This document shows positions 45,137 to 56,329 of a DNA stretch of 64,000 nt, piece by piece (positions within the stretch are counted from its first letter, which is position 1; each line of letters opens with the position of its first letter). The stretch is from positions 39,304,350 to 39,368,349 of the forward strand of contig OX155952.1 in NCBI GenBank assembly GCA_944548615.1, given 5' to 3'. Made by a program: the position numbers and the translations under genes. This stretch comes from Micropterix aruncella (lineage: Eukaryota; Arthropoda; Insecta; Lepidoptera; Micropterigidae). The notes beneath the pieces are model-generated. The model was not told where the DNA came from. It worked only from the letters and a program-made list of their open reading frames with translations, and did not search any database.

Positions 45137-45261
45137 ACAGTATTTTGAGCCAGGGTATTCTTCTTCAGCCTGGTCTTCGGCTATCAACGACACCTGTCCC
45201 TATACAGGATATTGAACTGAGTCAATCATTCAGTCCTAAAGAAGAGGAAGAGGATCGATAA
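45137..45261 (+). CDS. Candidate terminal coding exon
   Basis: A run of nine T then CCAG (45,124-45,136) forms a good 3' splice site. The frame after it runs 40 codons to TAA: SILSQGILLQPGLRLS, then TPVPIQDIELSQSFSPKEE and a short acidic end. The sequence has ordinary protein composition with no A/T-driven bias. I do not recognise it and see no upstream exon in the window. It may be the last exon of a host gene or the end of a transposon gene. Confidence 0.35.
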
Positions 45262-45934
45262 TACGCATCATTTCGCCAGTCGTATGCTGAAATGCAATTA
45301 TGGACAGTTTAATTCTGACTTTGAGTTCCTGATTGCGTCACAATGCGAAAGCCATAAGTTAGGATGTACTAATAGATAAATCTTCTTCAACTGCTGTCTT
45401 CCTGAGAGGCGAAATCGCTAAGTCGATCGTAGTCGACCCAATTGGCGGCTACTGCTGACGTCACAAGAATCGACGAGAGGCGTCCACGGCCAGCGTCCGA
45501 GTCGACCCGGTTGGCCAGCCCTGAGCTTATACCTGTTTTACACCATTATGTAATCGGTTACGGCCAAAGGGTTCAATAGTAAGAAAAATAAATAAACCCA
45601 TGACATTTCATTTCACTCTTTCATGTGAAGTGGGACAAGGATAGGGTATTATTATAATTAGGCCCTTACCTATGAAATTACCGTTCTATTATGAAATAAA
45701 TATAAGACGAAAAAATTGTAGGAAAAAATAGAGGTATAATAATAACAGGTTTTTTTTTATGAAACAAATCGGCGAGCTTATTGTGTTGAAGCAATATCTT
45801 ACAGCTACCCTTAACCTAATGAAAAACCATGTGTTCAGGTAAAAATAAGTAGAAACTATTATTTTAAAAACCTATAAAGGCAGCTCATATCAAATGTATG
45901 TAACATTATAATCCAGCAGAGAATGAAACATACA

Positions 45935-46334
45935 TACAAGTTTTTAAAAAGCAATAAAACTGTTATGACGCGGGGAAGGGAAGTAATTTATAAGAGCGTG
46001 TTAAAATGTTCTTTGAGCCTGCGTTTGAATTATTACAAACTCGACGATATCCCAACATTTGTAGGAAAAGCATTCCAGAGACGGGCTCCTTGTCTGGAGG
46101 AGTGCGAGTACAAATCACTAGTGTAACCAGGGATCGACAGAGGTATGTAGGTTGTCTTCAGATCTCAGACGGCGCCCGTTAGCACATATATGTAGCAATG
46201 AACCTACTGATGAGATAGCTCGAAGCGGCTCCCTGCATGATTCTGAAGAGCAAACCGAGGATTCTGGTATCTCTCCTTTCTCGGGTCGTCAGCCAGTGAA
46301 GTCTCCTTCTGCACTCCGTAAGTCCGAGTATATA
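45935..46334 (-). pseudogene. LINE ORF2 C-terminal fragment, cut by a Tc1 element
   Basis: On the minus strand: RRRLHWLTTRERRDTRILGL, LFRIMQGAASSYLISRFIA, then after a frameshift CTRTPPDKEPVSGMLF. This is the region after the RT thumb in Jockey/I-type LINEs ('LHWLT...RR......L.FRI......YL...F'). The match starts right at the Tc1 left end (46,334), so the Tc1 insertion probably split the LINE; I do not find the missing 5' part on the other side. Confidence 0.75.
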
Positions 46335-46539
46335 CAGACGTGGCCAATTCATTAGACTCAAAGGAAAAAGTTGTGGTTTTCAAGGTTTATTTCTAAGCAA
46401 TTCTAAATTTATAAGACAGTAATGAAAGCTAGTATTTATTATGTATTCCTTTAGCTTCTACTAGAGTTTTGATGCACGGTGCCATATAGGGTTGAGTTTT
46501 ACAATGAGCTGAGTCTTGCCTGTTATTCGTCTTGTTTTC

Positions 46540-47446
46540 AATCTTTTTTTGACAATTGACCACAAATTCTCGGTGGGATGCATTCCGGGCTGTTCCCTGG
46601 CCAGCATAGCCCAGAAACTTGGTTATCAGCTAAAAAAATTGTGACTTTCTTAGCTTTGTGGCACGTTGCACAGTCGTGCATGAAAGTTCCATCTTTTTCA
46701 GGAAACCACTCATCCATTTACTTTTATGTACTTGTCTAGACGCATGGTTGCTTCTACACTGTATATCCTTCCTGGTCTCTTCACAGATATTCAGCTCCAC
46801 AACATGACTAACGTCGGATGCTTCACACATTGCTGAATGCAGTCGCTGTGAAGCACTTCCTCAGGCTGTCTTCGAACGTACTGAGCAGTTTCCTCACTCC
46901 AGGAAAATATTGATTCGTCACTGAAGCATACCTGAATAAAAAAAGTTGCTCATTATGCCTCAAAAAATTAGCAAACTCTGTTTGCTAATTTGATACTAGT
47001 TTGGTAGAAAAAATTATTTTAACCAAAGTGGTGTGCGGTAATTTTTTTTTTCATTATTTATTCAGATATGTAAAATATACATTTGGGTTTGTTACCTTGC
47101 CCCAGTCTTCCTCTGATTTGTTTGCATGTTCACGAGCCCAATCTAGACGTTTCTTGCCATGGCAGGTGTAATCTTTGCCTTTTTTCTTGGCCGCCGAGCT
47201 TTCAGACCACCATCATAAAATTTTACGGCAGATTGTTCTGGAGGATACATCGATTCCATAGACTGACATCTTTTTTTTCAGGTTGGCTGAAGTATGCTTG
47301 CGGTTCTTCCGGCACAAATTCATCAATGTTCTGGTCGATCGAGGGGTTAATTTCGGATTTTGATAAGTTTTCCCCACTTGATTATGATAGTACTCCTTAT
47401 CACTGTCAAGACTCACTTTGATTCGGCTCAGTTTTTTGCGAAACAT
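46540..47446 (-). pseudogene. Tc1-like transposase, with a probable intron
   Basis: Blocks in order: HTH part with LTPRSTRTLMNLCRKNRK and VSSRTICRKIL (47,213-47,446); LKARRPRKK; KKRLDWAREHANKSEEDWGK (to 47,096); then, after 164 bp, VCFSDESIFSWSEETAQYVR (from 46,931) with the first catalytic Asp; MHDCATCHKAKKVTIFLADN with the second Asp (about 46,630-46,690); and ENLWSIVKKRLK with the catalytic Glu (about 46,550-46,585). The triad D, D, E is present. A TGA follows RKIL, and stops separate the last blocks. Before FSDES the sequence fits the Tc1 phrase 'W..V.FSDES'. Confidence 0.88.
46932..47095 (-). other. Probable GT-AG intron in the Tc1-like transposase
   Basis: Between EDWGK and VCFSDES lies a 164-bp non-coding stretch that begins GTAAC and ends TTTTTTTATTCAG on the coding strand. 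Removing it joins AAG to GTATGCTTC in frame and restores the conserved order. It contains in-frame stops and a small hairpin (AAATTAGCAAAC...GTTTGCTAATTT). An independent small insertion is the alternative. Confidence 0.7.
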
Positions 47447-47989
47447 TTTTTTCTGAGCGATTTCTCGCTGTGAAAGTGTTTTTTATTTCAGCAGAATTAT
47501 TACAACCGTAACTTTTCGCAGAGACAAGTCTTTTTTTCGAACCATTTTCGATTTTCGACGATAAAATTATAAATTTCACCCTAGAAATGGTTACTTGGTA
47601 TAAAATTGAAAATATCTTGTAGATTTTAGCCCCAAACATTTTTTTATGTTAAATTCTGTCAGTATCTTAAAACAATATTCAAAAAGAATTATTAAAGTCT
47701 GACCAAAAACACTTTAAACTCATCTAAAACAATACAATTGAACTGAAGAGGTTTTGTGTCAAACACCTGTCATATGCATTTATGGGTGTTTCCAGTAATT
47801 TAAAGTTCCATTATGTGTTGCAAGTACTTAACAACTTAAAAGGACATATTGCCGATTCTATTGAGCCGACATATTATGAATTCCATGTAGTAAGGGAAGA
47901 TTATAACAATTATTTCAAAAAAAGTCAAATAATGTTTGGTGAGTCTAATGAATTGGCCACGTCTGTATTTAATTAATCGAAATAATGAC

Positions 47990-48345
47990 CCAATCATATT
48001 ATGCTGTTTTGCCATTTAAATAGGATAGGTAGACCTCTATTGTTATTAGTTTTATTAGGTTATTATTTAGTTTAAGTATTTAGTCATTTTTAATAAGGTA
48101 TTGCAATTCTATTATTTTGTGCATACATGGAATATATGCCATTTTTATAAACACGGTATAAATGTTTACCTTAGAACAGGTCCCGGCCTAGTTAGGTGAC
48201 ATTGCCACTAGACTATGCTTTGTATTCTTTTTTCTGCTTTTGATTCAATTTTGTAAGTATTTTTATGCATAATTTCTACGCTGAAATTGTTTACTGTTAT
48301 TTTTAATATTTGCATTACTTATAATAAAATAAAATAAATAAAACT
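47990..48345 (+). mobile_element. LINE 3' UTR fragment
   Basis: TACCTTAGAACAGGTCCCGG and CCTAGTTAGGTGAC match the 3' UTR of the 59.3-kb LINE (CCTTAGAACAGGCCTAGGCC, TAGTTAGGCGAC). It ends with a tail of (AAATA)n at 48,325-48,345. No coding part remains. It sits just to the right of the Tc1 element. Confidence 0.75.
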
Positions 48346-48661
48346 CTCGTGGATCGGAATCAATTAGTGCTTGAAGGAGTTTTCACTGTCTTTTTAGAGT
48401 TGGTTTTGCCACTATAAAAAGATATCTAAATTCCAAAAAGTCGTGGATGTGTCTATCTATACGCGACGTCAAAATCGACAACCGCTTTGTAAAGTAAACC
48501 ATTACTAACGTTTTAAATGTATGTAACATTTAAGGTGATAACCATTTTTATAAGCAGGTACGCAGCCTACCACATAATATGTTATCGGCATATTGTCACC
48601 ATTGGAATCCACTATAGGTAATGAGAACTGGATACTTGTACTTTTCACCTCGATTGTACTT

Positions 48662-48696
48662 CAACTGCGAAGGTGTACTTTTCACCTTCGCAGTTG
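48662..48696. repeat. Perfect 14-bp hairpin
   Basis: CAACTGCGAAGGTG and its inverse flank a 7-base loop. GTACTTTTCACCT also occurs as a direct repeat at 48,638 and 48,675. Function unknown. Confidence 0.85.
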
Positions 48697-48809
48697 CAAG
48701 AGGCAGTTCGAAATGGGCACCGTGAAAAAACGGCAATTAAGTAAGGACCTAATATCATTTGTATTTTGTCGTGGTAGCTTCATCAAGACACATTTCGAAA
48801 ACAGACAAA

Positions 48810-49170
48810 AATAATTAATTTAGAGCGTCCATCTTGTATGAAACGAAATATCGTACGGCGTTTCGTCTTCCTGATCTCATATGTCAATCTGACAGCATTT
48901 TCCCATTGACTGGTCTCCATCCACCGGATAATCGATTGGTGTGAGCCAGGCGTTAGCGTGGTACGCCCAAGCGGCAGCGAGGAGCTGCGCTTGTTTATCA
49001 GCGCCCAGCAGCATGAGTAACCGCGCTGGCCTCTTGCCAGCGGTTTGGGCGGGGGCGACGACGCACGCGGCAACAACTAGGTCGGCAGCCGCAGTCTTCG
49101 TCTCCGCCCGTCTGGCTTGCACTTTCGCACGGCCGCCCGAACCCACAACCAAGCCAAACTTATTTTTAAA
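48810..49170. other. GC-rich block with Ala-rich frames
   Basis: A 116-codon minus-strand frame (48,877-49,227) is Ala/Arg/Lys-rich and reads through AETKTAAADLVVAACVVAPA. A 77-codon frame lies opposite. Neither is recognised. The block has sharp GC borders, so it may be an inserted repeat. Confidence 0.35.
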
Positions 49171-49441
49171 ATAAAAATTTAACTTGAGGAGTAAAAAATG
49201 GATCGATACGTAACTACTGAGATGCAACGTTGAGTCAATATGTCTTTAAGACATGCCGAAAAAAATGCTTTATAATTTTTTACCATATTCGATTGTTGGT
49301 CGACGTTTCGCCGCTGAAAATGCGGTTACTTCTATACCAGAAACAAACGTTATTGGCTAGCACTGAATTGTAAGCTGGCGAACGTCAACTGCTTCCTGGG
49401 TCCAGAACCGATCACAGACATATAAGATTGTCTCCTAAAGC

Positions 49442-50073
49442 GTAAGCGTCCATATGTCCGCATCGTAAGAATCGGACGCATCGCATCAAACGGATTAATT
49501 TTGACAATGCGTCCACTGTGTCGGCAGCGATCGGTTTTGCCGACGCAACCACCTGCAATCGGATTCCCGACGCTACTTTCATTCGAACTCGTAGCGAGCA
49601 GACGAGTGGAATGTGTTTTTGAGATAATGAATAAAACCGAAGAAGAACAATTTGCCGTATTTGCTTGTTTGTTATAGCAAAAGAAGAGGAAGAAAAATCT
49701 AAAAAAATGAAACATAATATCTGGATACACGACATATTCAAGCATAGATCGCAACATGGAGAATATCACATACTAATTCCTGATTTAGTAAATGATGACG
49801 CCAAACTCTTCCAGTATTTTCGTATGTCTCAAGCTAAGCAGCGCGGAGCGAGCGGGCGGGATGTGTCCACTGGTCGGCATTCCGTATGACGTCATCGGCA
49901 CGCATCGCAAAAGTTGCACCTCGGAGCAACGGCGTCGGCACTACCGATGAGCAGATTCATGCGATTCGTACGGTGCGGATTAGTGGACGCGCTTGTATGA
50001 CTTCCTATAGAAAGAATAGATCGGTTTGATGCGATGCGTCCGATGCTTACGATGCGGACATGTAGACGCTTAC
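49442..50073 (+). mobile_element. PIF/Harbinger element, internally deleted
   Basis: TIRs of 49 bp with 3 mismatches (49,442-49,490 and 50,025-50,073) start GTAAGCGTC and contain CATCGTAAG.ATCGGACGCA and TCGCATCAAA. The interior encodes the N-terminus of a Harbinger transposase (next entry). At 632 bp it lacks most of the transposase. The expected 3-bp duplication is not readable at either flank. Confidence 0.88.
49627..49840 (+). pseudogene. PIF/Harbinger transposase, N-terminal remnant
   Basis: MNKTEEEQFAVFACL, then after a one-base shift VIAKEEEEKSKKMKHNIWIH and DIFKHRSQHGEYHILIPDLV, then DDAKLFQYFRMS. The 'W.H.I...R...GE.H.L.P.L..D..KFF.YFRMS' phrase is diagnostic for the N-terminal part of PIF/Harbinger (and HARBI1) nucleases. 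The catalytic DDE domain is absent because the sequence jumps to the subterminal region near 49,840. Confidence 0.88.
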
Positions 50074-50079
50074 CTTGAA

Positions 50080-51415
50080 ACGCCACCAAAAAGTGGTTGG
50101 AAAGAGAATAAACTTCAAAGTTCAATGTTCGAAGTTCATTTTAATTTTTAAAAAACCCGCAAGGATATAGAACTTACAATTAATACATTATATATCATTT
50201 TAATATCATAATGATATATCTGAACTATGAACTAATTATAATATGGCACCTAAACTGTAAAATTCAGGAATCTGATAGTATTCATAATCTAGAATGATTA
50301 AAAAAAACATATGGAATATACAGAAAAAATAAATTGAAAGTTTATAAAAAAAAGTATAATAAATTAAAATGAAATCGGAAAAAATTAATTTACATCAAAG
50401 ACAAATTTTAAGAAACTGAAAAATTATGTAAATATTTAAAAAACCAACATAGTATGATCAAATCGACAACATGCTATTGTATGAATCGACCAAAAAAAAC
50501 AATCACATTAAAAATTGAATGTTAAAAAACCGGAAAAATCAACCATTTAATAGGCCAAACGACAATTAGGAATATAAAGCCCTCATAAAACCGCCCTTTG
50601 CAAATATATCTGAAGCATTGCTCAAAGTAGGCAAACTTACAAACTAGACAATATCTTGCAAATAACCTAATCAAACAGTGCAGTGGTACATGTGCACGTT
50701 GTGGAAATAGAGTTTTAAATGTGTTTTACATTATTATTAGAAAAAAGTTATTCTGCATAAAATACAAACGACTATATTTAAAACTAAGAATGCCCGAGGA
50801 GAGGAAATTGGTAGAGGAAGGAGAGATACAGGGAAGACCTGGTTACTTCTTAAAAAAGTGAACCTTTTTAAAAAAAAACCTTTTGGTGAGGTGGGTCTTA
50901 AATGATTTTTGAGAGGGCGAGTTTCGCATAGGACATCGTTCCAGAGTCTTTCACTATAGTCACATAAAGAGCAGGAGTAGAACACAGTATTATAAAGAGC
51001 AGTTTTGAGTATATTGTCAGAGGCTAACCGAAGTATGAGACTGTTGGAGCTCAATGGTTCGAAAATACCGTGGATATAGGATGGTGTTGATTGGGACAGT
51101 ACTTTTTAATGTATATTAACTATCCAAATCATATTTTAGAGAGAGTGACAAAAATTTCAGTATTGCAAATGTAATAAAAAGTTACCAATTCAGCCCTACC
51201 TTTTATTTCCCTTTTCGTAATCCTGAAACACCGTATATAATCACCCTTGAAAGCGTTGTTTCCAACTTCGGTAACTTGAGTCGTATTCGAGATTAAAATC
51301 ATAAAGCTTTCGACACTCTCTGTGAATAGAAATGTTCGGAACTTTACGTTAGCCATGTTTATCTACAGATTCCGACACTGATGCTTTAAAAATAGACCGT
51401 CCATCCATCATAAAA
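50080..51415. other. AT-rich sequence, one unrecognised frame
   Basis: The minus frame at 50,737-51,054 (105 codons) includes YSCSLCDYSERLWNDVLCE. It resembles LINE C-terminal tails only loosely ('.......LWN..L....'), so I leave it unassigned. The rest is AT-rich. Confidence 0.3.
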
Positions 51416-51419
51416 TATC

Positions 51420-52030
51420 ATTTGTTTGACAAAGTCGCGTTTCGGACGTATGCGCATGATAACCGTCGAAGACAAAACATCGACTGAAGTCGGAAGCTGA
51501 AAAGTAAACTTGTCGGCCGACTGAAGAAACCGCAAAGCACGAAATATTTACAAAAGATTTCAAAACAGCTGCGGATCAACTAGTTTCAGTAGGCCACGTA
51601 AATACGACGTTTGAATTTTAAGTTCTGTTTAGCAAACTATTCAAGATGACTTGACAATCCATTTACGAGCCGAATATTATTTTTTTGACGCCTCAGTCCT
51701 TTCTGGACCCGCCTGTTTCCATTTCTCCATTTATTAAGTATAAAGAACAATATATACGGTCGAATTTTTAGTCAGTATCGCGTGCGTGGTCGCAACCACC
51801 GTGATTTCTCTCTCTGTCCGTGACAGAGAAAATGCAATAAATTCTTTCTTGCGAGTGCCGTGTACGTCGGGAAGCATCAACGGGACCTGCACGAGCGTCT
51901 TGGGTAGCTACCTACCAGCAGAGCAGCCAAGGAAGACTAGGAAGAAGCGGTGTTTTAAGGTACTTTTTTCTAATTCCTGGATTTACCCACACTTAGCTGT
52001 CTAACCCTCACTGGCTCTTTCTAATATTTA
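51420..52030 (+). promoter_or_regulatory. Possible solo-LTR-like promoter segment
   Basis: A TATATA word (51,751) lies 22 bases upstream of TCAGT (51,772-51,776), an arthropod initiator, followed by CGTGCGTGGTCGC and, about 55 bases further, by AATAAA (51,835). The order TATA, initiator, polyadenylation signal is that of an insect LTR. No paired LTR, primer-binding site or coding region is present, and termini are not defined. A 72-codon frame here (51,786-52,004) is probably chance. Confidence 0.25.
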
Positions 52031-52635
52031 CAGTCCGCAACCTGATGTTCAGGATATCAACCACTTTCGACGAAAGCCATATCCATATATTAGGCTTTAA
52101 ATATTAGACCATTGCCTATAAAGAGACGTACAAAGGAGATTTAAAACCAAACAATATAAAAAACATATATTTAATTAATCAAAATACTGACCCCTATTAT
52201 ATATGTAGTTTTTTATATTTTAATGGTTAGTTAATGGCTCTGTTGTAGAAATCAACAAATATTTTTAAGACGTCTCTTCTAAAGTATAATATGTTTATCA
52301 TATTATATTATTTTATTTTTTTATATTTTTTTATTAGCTAAATGTATACAGCATATTCATTTTATGAAAGAACATTTTATAAATTAACATTAATATAGCC
52401 ATTAATACATTCATTTCAAATTAGCAAAAAATATAAAGCTCCTATTTAAAAGATAATAATTTTGAAACCTTTTTTTTTTTTAAAAAAAAGAAAAAGGAAA
52501 AAGAAGCATTTCTAAATTTAAATAATAGGGGAATGGAATGATAAGTATAATAGGGGAATGGAAATGGAAGGGAGGGATTGTTATAACACTATATGTAATA
52601 TACGTACATAATTGGCCATACATATGTATACTATT

Positions 52636-52866
<231 letters not shown>

Positions 52867-52939
52867 ACATACATACACACATAAATACATTGTACATAAA
52901 TAAAGTAATACTTAGTAGTGCGTATTTTATAAATATTGA

Positions 52940-53200
52940 AATTAATTATCGTTCCTGAGCTTTTCTTCGACTGCGTGAAGAAAAGGCTTCCTGTCCAGAG
53001 AAAAAATGTCAAGGTCATTAAACCTTTTATTAAAAGAGCTGAGTAACCGTATCATAGTAGAGTTGCGGAAGTGGCTTGTATTGCATCTGGGCACGTGAAA
53101 CAAACGAGAAACTCGAATATTCTGGGGGACACTCTCAAGGAAATCCGCTCAGTTAAAGCTGGACAGTCTATTATACTATGAAGGATTATATGTTATTATC
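52940..53200 (-). pseudogene. LINE C-terminal tail fragment
   Basis: Minus-strand reading [40 protein letters not shown] then [20 protein letters not shown]. This is a typical LINE C-terminus: 'R.......R....YHR....R....YN.......D.F.....F......'. It is preceded (in the genome to the right) by unassigned AT-rich sequence and followed to the left by the (TA)n repeat. No RT domain. Confidence 0.6.
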
Positions 53201-53209
53201 ATATTATAA

Positions 53210-53700
53210 GTTAGTATTTCTTTATAATATATGTTTTATAATATAAATTTATATAAAGTATATAGCATATCTATGGATGTATTATATTATGTAAGAATAT
53301 ATACATGTTAAAAGTATACTTTTATATCACTGACAGTACTTAGATTGTCAGCCACTTTAATTTCGTTCATATTATCATAATTGATGAGACTTGCCCTTTC
53401 GCCAGGAATTACAAAACGACGCTAGTACCACTACTACACAGGTTAATTCCTAGAGAGGTGGTGAACCATTATTATTTCAAAGAGATGAATCTCCTTTTAG
53501 AGCTAGGTTTATAATATGTATAGCTGGTAAAATATTTTGTATTAGGATATGGTTTTTTATTGTACTTCGTATATTGAATTCATGGTTCAATAAACTAAAA
53601 TAAACTAAATAATAAACGATAGAAAGACGAACGAGTAACTGATTTTGAAAAAGTAATAACGTTGATTTGGATTAACATTTATTTGAATATAGAATTCCAA
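53210..53700. other. AT-rich sequence without gene
   Basis: No feature beyond A/T runs and a CAATAAACTAAAATAAACTA tail-like word at 53,588. Confidence 0.4.
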
Positions 53701-53706
53701 CCTTAG

Positions 53707-53997
53707 TTACGTTCCAAAGTAGCCAGTGTGTCCTAATAGGCGTTTGTTTATCTTTTCCATTTCCTGCCATTTGGATTGTTTTGGAAATATTTCTCTATAT
53801 TGTTGTTGCTTTCGCGAGAAATCTAGTCCAGTATCCGTTGTTCCGTCAGTCATAATATCAACAGAGAGCGCACGGATCGCCAGCGGTAGCAATAAATCGC
53901 GCGCACGCAGCTGCTCTTCAAGGAAGTTTGGTAGGCGGGCGTCTCGGAGAGTCGCGGACGCCGAAGCGTGCACATGAGGGAGCCCCTTGTAGATAAA
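53707..53997 (-). CDS. Unrecognised minus-strand frame, possible terminal exon
   Basis: The frame is open from about 54,007 to TAA at 53,707. It reads ARLPNFLEEQLRARDLLLPL, AIRALSVDIMTDGTTDTGLD, then KQQQYREIFPKQSKWQEMEK and ends GHTGYFGT. The composition is that of a soluble, partly helical protein with an amphipathic first half. There is no family I recognise. The upstream limit is not clear; there is no ATG close to the start, so an exon with an acceptor near 54,000 is possible but the splice site is weak. Confidence 0.35.
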   Translation of the reverse strand, partial: FIYKGLPHVHASASATLRDARLPNFLEEQLRARDLLLPLAIRALSVDIMTDGTTDTGLDFSRKQQQYREIFPKQSKWQEMEKINKRLLGHTGYFGT

Positions 53998-54047
53998 ACT
54001 GCATCATTAGGCATACTTACGACTGAGCAATATTTATTTTATATTAT

Positions 54048-54175
54048 TTAACCCCTTGAGGACCATAGGGCATGTGTCCCAAAACTTCAAAAATCATGTA
54101 ATAAATTATCGAATACGAATAATGTATCAATTATATTTTTTCTATGTTATTGAGACATTAGATCTTAACCTTAGA
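54048..54175 (+). repeat. piggyBac-like MITE end, copy 2
   Basis: TTAA (54,048) followed by CCCCTTGAGGACCATAGGG and then sequence shared with 7,809-7,945. A related start, TTAACCCTTTAAGGACCATA, is at 27,134. The right end is not found in any of the three. Confidence 0.6.
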
Positions 54176-54529
54176 AAACACATGGCAAGATGGTACAAAT
54201 GATTGCATATTATTATTGTTATCGTTGGTTAAATTATTGGGTTTTTATAATATCATTTGATGGCATTTGATACCCATCAATGTATCAAATGCCAATAAAT
54301 AAATGGCCAAATAAATGGCTATTAATTTCGTCGGACAATGCTATCAGCACCACCTGCATGTCGACGGCGTCAGAGTTGCCAAAATGTACTATGGCATTGA
54401 GCGATAGCGAATGGTTTTGTGCAGCTTGGGCAATAAGATCCACCGTGTTATCGGGTCGGCCCAACTCACGATTCAGCTCCTATTCATGAGCCTCATCGTG
54501 CGAGAAACTACCCCGGCAAGGACTCTCGC

Positions 54530-54750
54530 GACACAGGCCTCTCAGCTTGTGAATCGGTTTCTCCTGGGGGAAATTTGCGCACCGTGCGGCGCCAGCCGAT
54601 CGGTTGTGCATTCTAAACAATTACTGAAGGAGTGTGGAGACTATGGAAGTATACTGTCTCCTAAGCAGCGAGGGTGGATGTTAACCTGTTGTCGTGCCAT
54701 TCTTAAAACGACTTATAGACCCGATGATCCCGTGTGGCATTATAGGCCCT
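54530..54750 (-). repeat. GC-rich repeat family, fragment
   Basis: Matches the minus-strand copy at 57.0 kb over the CCGATCGGTTGTGCATTCTA region, then GAGACTATGGAAGTATACTG and CGTGCCATTCTTAAAACGAC. It is more diverged than the others, with both family ends missing. The sequence to 55,060 is GC-moderate and not assigned. Confidence 0.6.
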
Positions 54751-55194
54751 AGACACGATGAGGCAATCGGAGAGGTCCGGACTGTCCGGTCAAACCTGTC
54801 AGTCCAAACCCGACGTGTGTAGCAGGAAATCCCGGACTGAAGGCGCGGCCGGAGGCAGCCTCTCATCGAATGAAATTTCATTCGATGGCCGGATGGCTGT
54901 GGGGTCGGCAGGCCGCATGTATAGCGTGCGGCCGTCAGTTGCGCACAGTTGCGCACAGCAGCGCTCAGTACGCACTTACTATGGAATACTATGGCCATTA
55001 AGTTCATCTCGCAGTAGAACATTTCAATCGCTTCGTGCGACAATAATTCGCAATGCGTCTTATTTCATTTTATTGTATCCAGTTGGCGGATGTATTGCTG
55101 TTGGCCGTATCAAAATTATGTAAACTATTAGCTGTCTTAGATAGTACAGGTCATTTAAAGGCATCACAGGAATGTAGTACTGTAACTCTTTATT

Positions 55195-55425
55195 ATTAAT
55201 TTTCATTTTATTTTATTTTAATAAAAACATACAGCATGATAAGTAAAGAATACAAAATATGCTACATAATATAAAGAAAACAGAAAAGATTTAAAATTTA
55301 GAAGTAAGTTCGCTAAGTGTGTGTATGTAGGTGTTGGTTTATGTGTGTTGGTGTGTGTTTGCGTGATAAATGGCGTATGTGTGTGTGTGAATCTGTAGGG
55401 TGTATGTGCATGTGAGTGAATGTAG
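55195..55425 (-). repeat. LINE-tail-like segment and GT-rich stretch
   Basis: TTTATTTTATTTTAATAAAA followed by ACATACAGCATGATAAG resembles the tail at 7.2 kb. A degenerate TG-rich region (55,318-55,415) follows. Confidence 0.45.
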
Positions 55426-55489
55426 TAATGCGGATCTTTATTTAAGAAGGTTTGACTCCAGTTTTAGGTTGTATTCGTATGCCCGATGT

Positions 55490-55745
55490 TGCAGTATTAA
55501 GTGCAGCGTGCTCTCGGCCTATGCGCGTACGCAGGCGGGCGTCGCGACGCCGCCGTCGGCCGAGCGGCGCCTCTGCGGCAGGGCGGGGAGTGCGGGCGGC
55601 GGCGGGGGGCGGACGCCCGGGACCGATCTGGCCATAAATGGCCGCAGGCCATTACCCCCCTCACCTCCCCCCTACCCCTCCCCTCCTCCTTCGTCCGAAC
55701 ATGCGGCTCATGTGTCCGCCGGAGCACGATCGCAAGCGATTCACA
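55490..55745. other. CpG-dense GC-rich block
   Basis: GC content is extreme between 55,530 and 55,625 (GGCGGCGGGGGGCGG). Overlapping Arg/Ala/Pro-rich frames on both strands reflect composition. It has sharp borders like the blocks at 29.5, 37.5 and 61.5 kb. Confidence 0.35.
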
Positions 55746-56329
55746 AACTTTTAGAAACCTAGTAGATCTTTACAATTTAATGACACGAAATAAACGATTT
55801 TGAGCATGTAAAGGAGGGTGCCAGTTTTTTAGTCCACCCTCCAATAACAATAAACCATATGTCATATGTAATATCTTTGTATGTATTATAATTACTCATA
55901 TAACGGTTTTTTTTAATTCGTTTTGGATAAAAAATTATATACGGCAAAAGATGACGATAGCGGTTTGTTTTACTTGGTGAGTCCCGTCAGAGATGCGAGA
56001 CGTAGTGGACGGAAGGGCTGCAATCGACTCAAGTGGCACGTGTCGAGAAGGAGACATTTCTCGTCAGAGACGTAATAATTGAAATATATAAAACTTAAAT
56101 CCCATTAAGATATAAACATGCCATATGACAACGAGATATAAATTATTCCCAAATAATGTATAGGATTTAAAAAGATCCAAACAAAATAGTTTATCACAGA
56201 GTAAACGATTCAGCACAACTCTGAACTCATCGAGTTTTCAAAAATAAAGTTCAGCTGTCTTATTCGTAGAGTAGGCAATTAAATAGGTTAAAACTTAAAT
56301 AATCGAATGAGTTTTGCTTGTGCATCAGT
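55746..56329. other. AT-rich sequence without gene
   Basis: A small hairpin (AGGAGGGTGCC... and ...CACCCTCCAA at 55,812-55,843) is the only structure seen. Confidence 0.35.

Larger units (their letters stand above)
46335..47965 (-). mobile_element. Tc1-like transposon with perfect 26-bp TIRs
   Basis: A 1,631-bp unit flanked by TA (46,333-46,334 and 47,966-47,967). TIRs at 46,335-46,360 and 47,940-47,965 are identical over 26 bp, beginning CAGACGTGGCCAATTCATTA. The length and layout are those of a complete Tc1/mariner element with the transposase on the minus strand. TIRs are intact while the transposase has stops, so it can only be moved by a related enzyme. Confidence 0.95.

Noticed and set aside
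47782..47976. 64-codon plus-strand frame
   Set aside because: It lies inside the Tc1-like element, runs through its terminal repeat and is on the opposite strand to the transposase.
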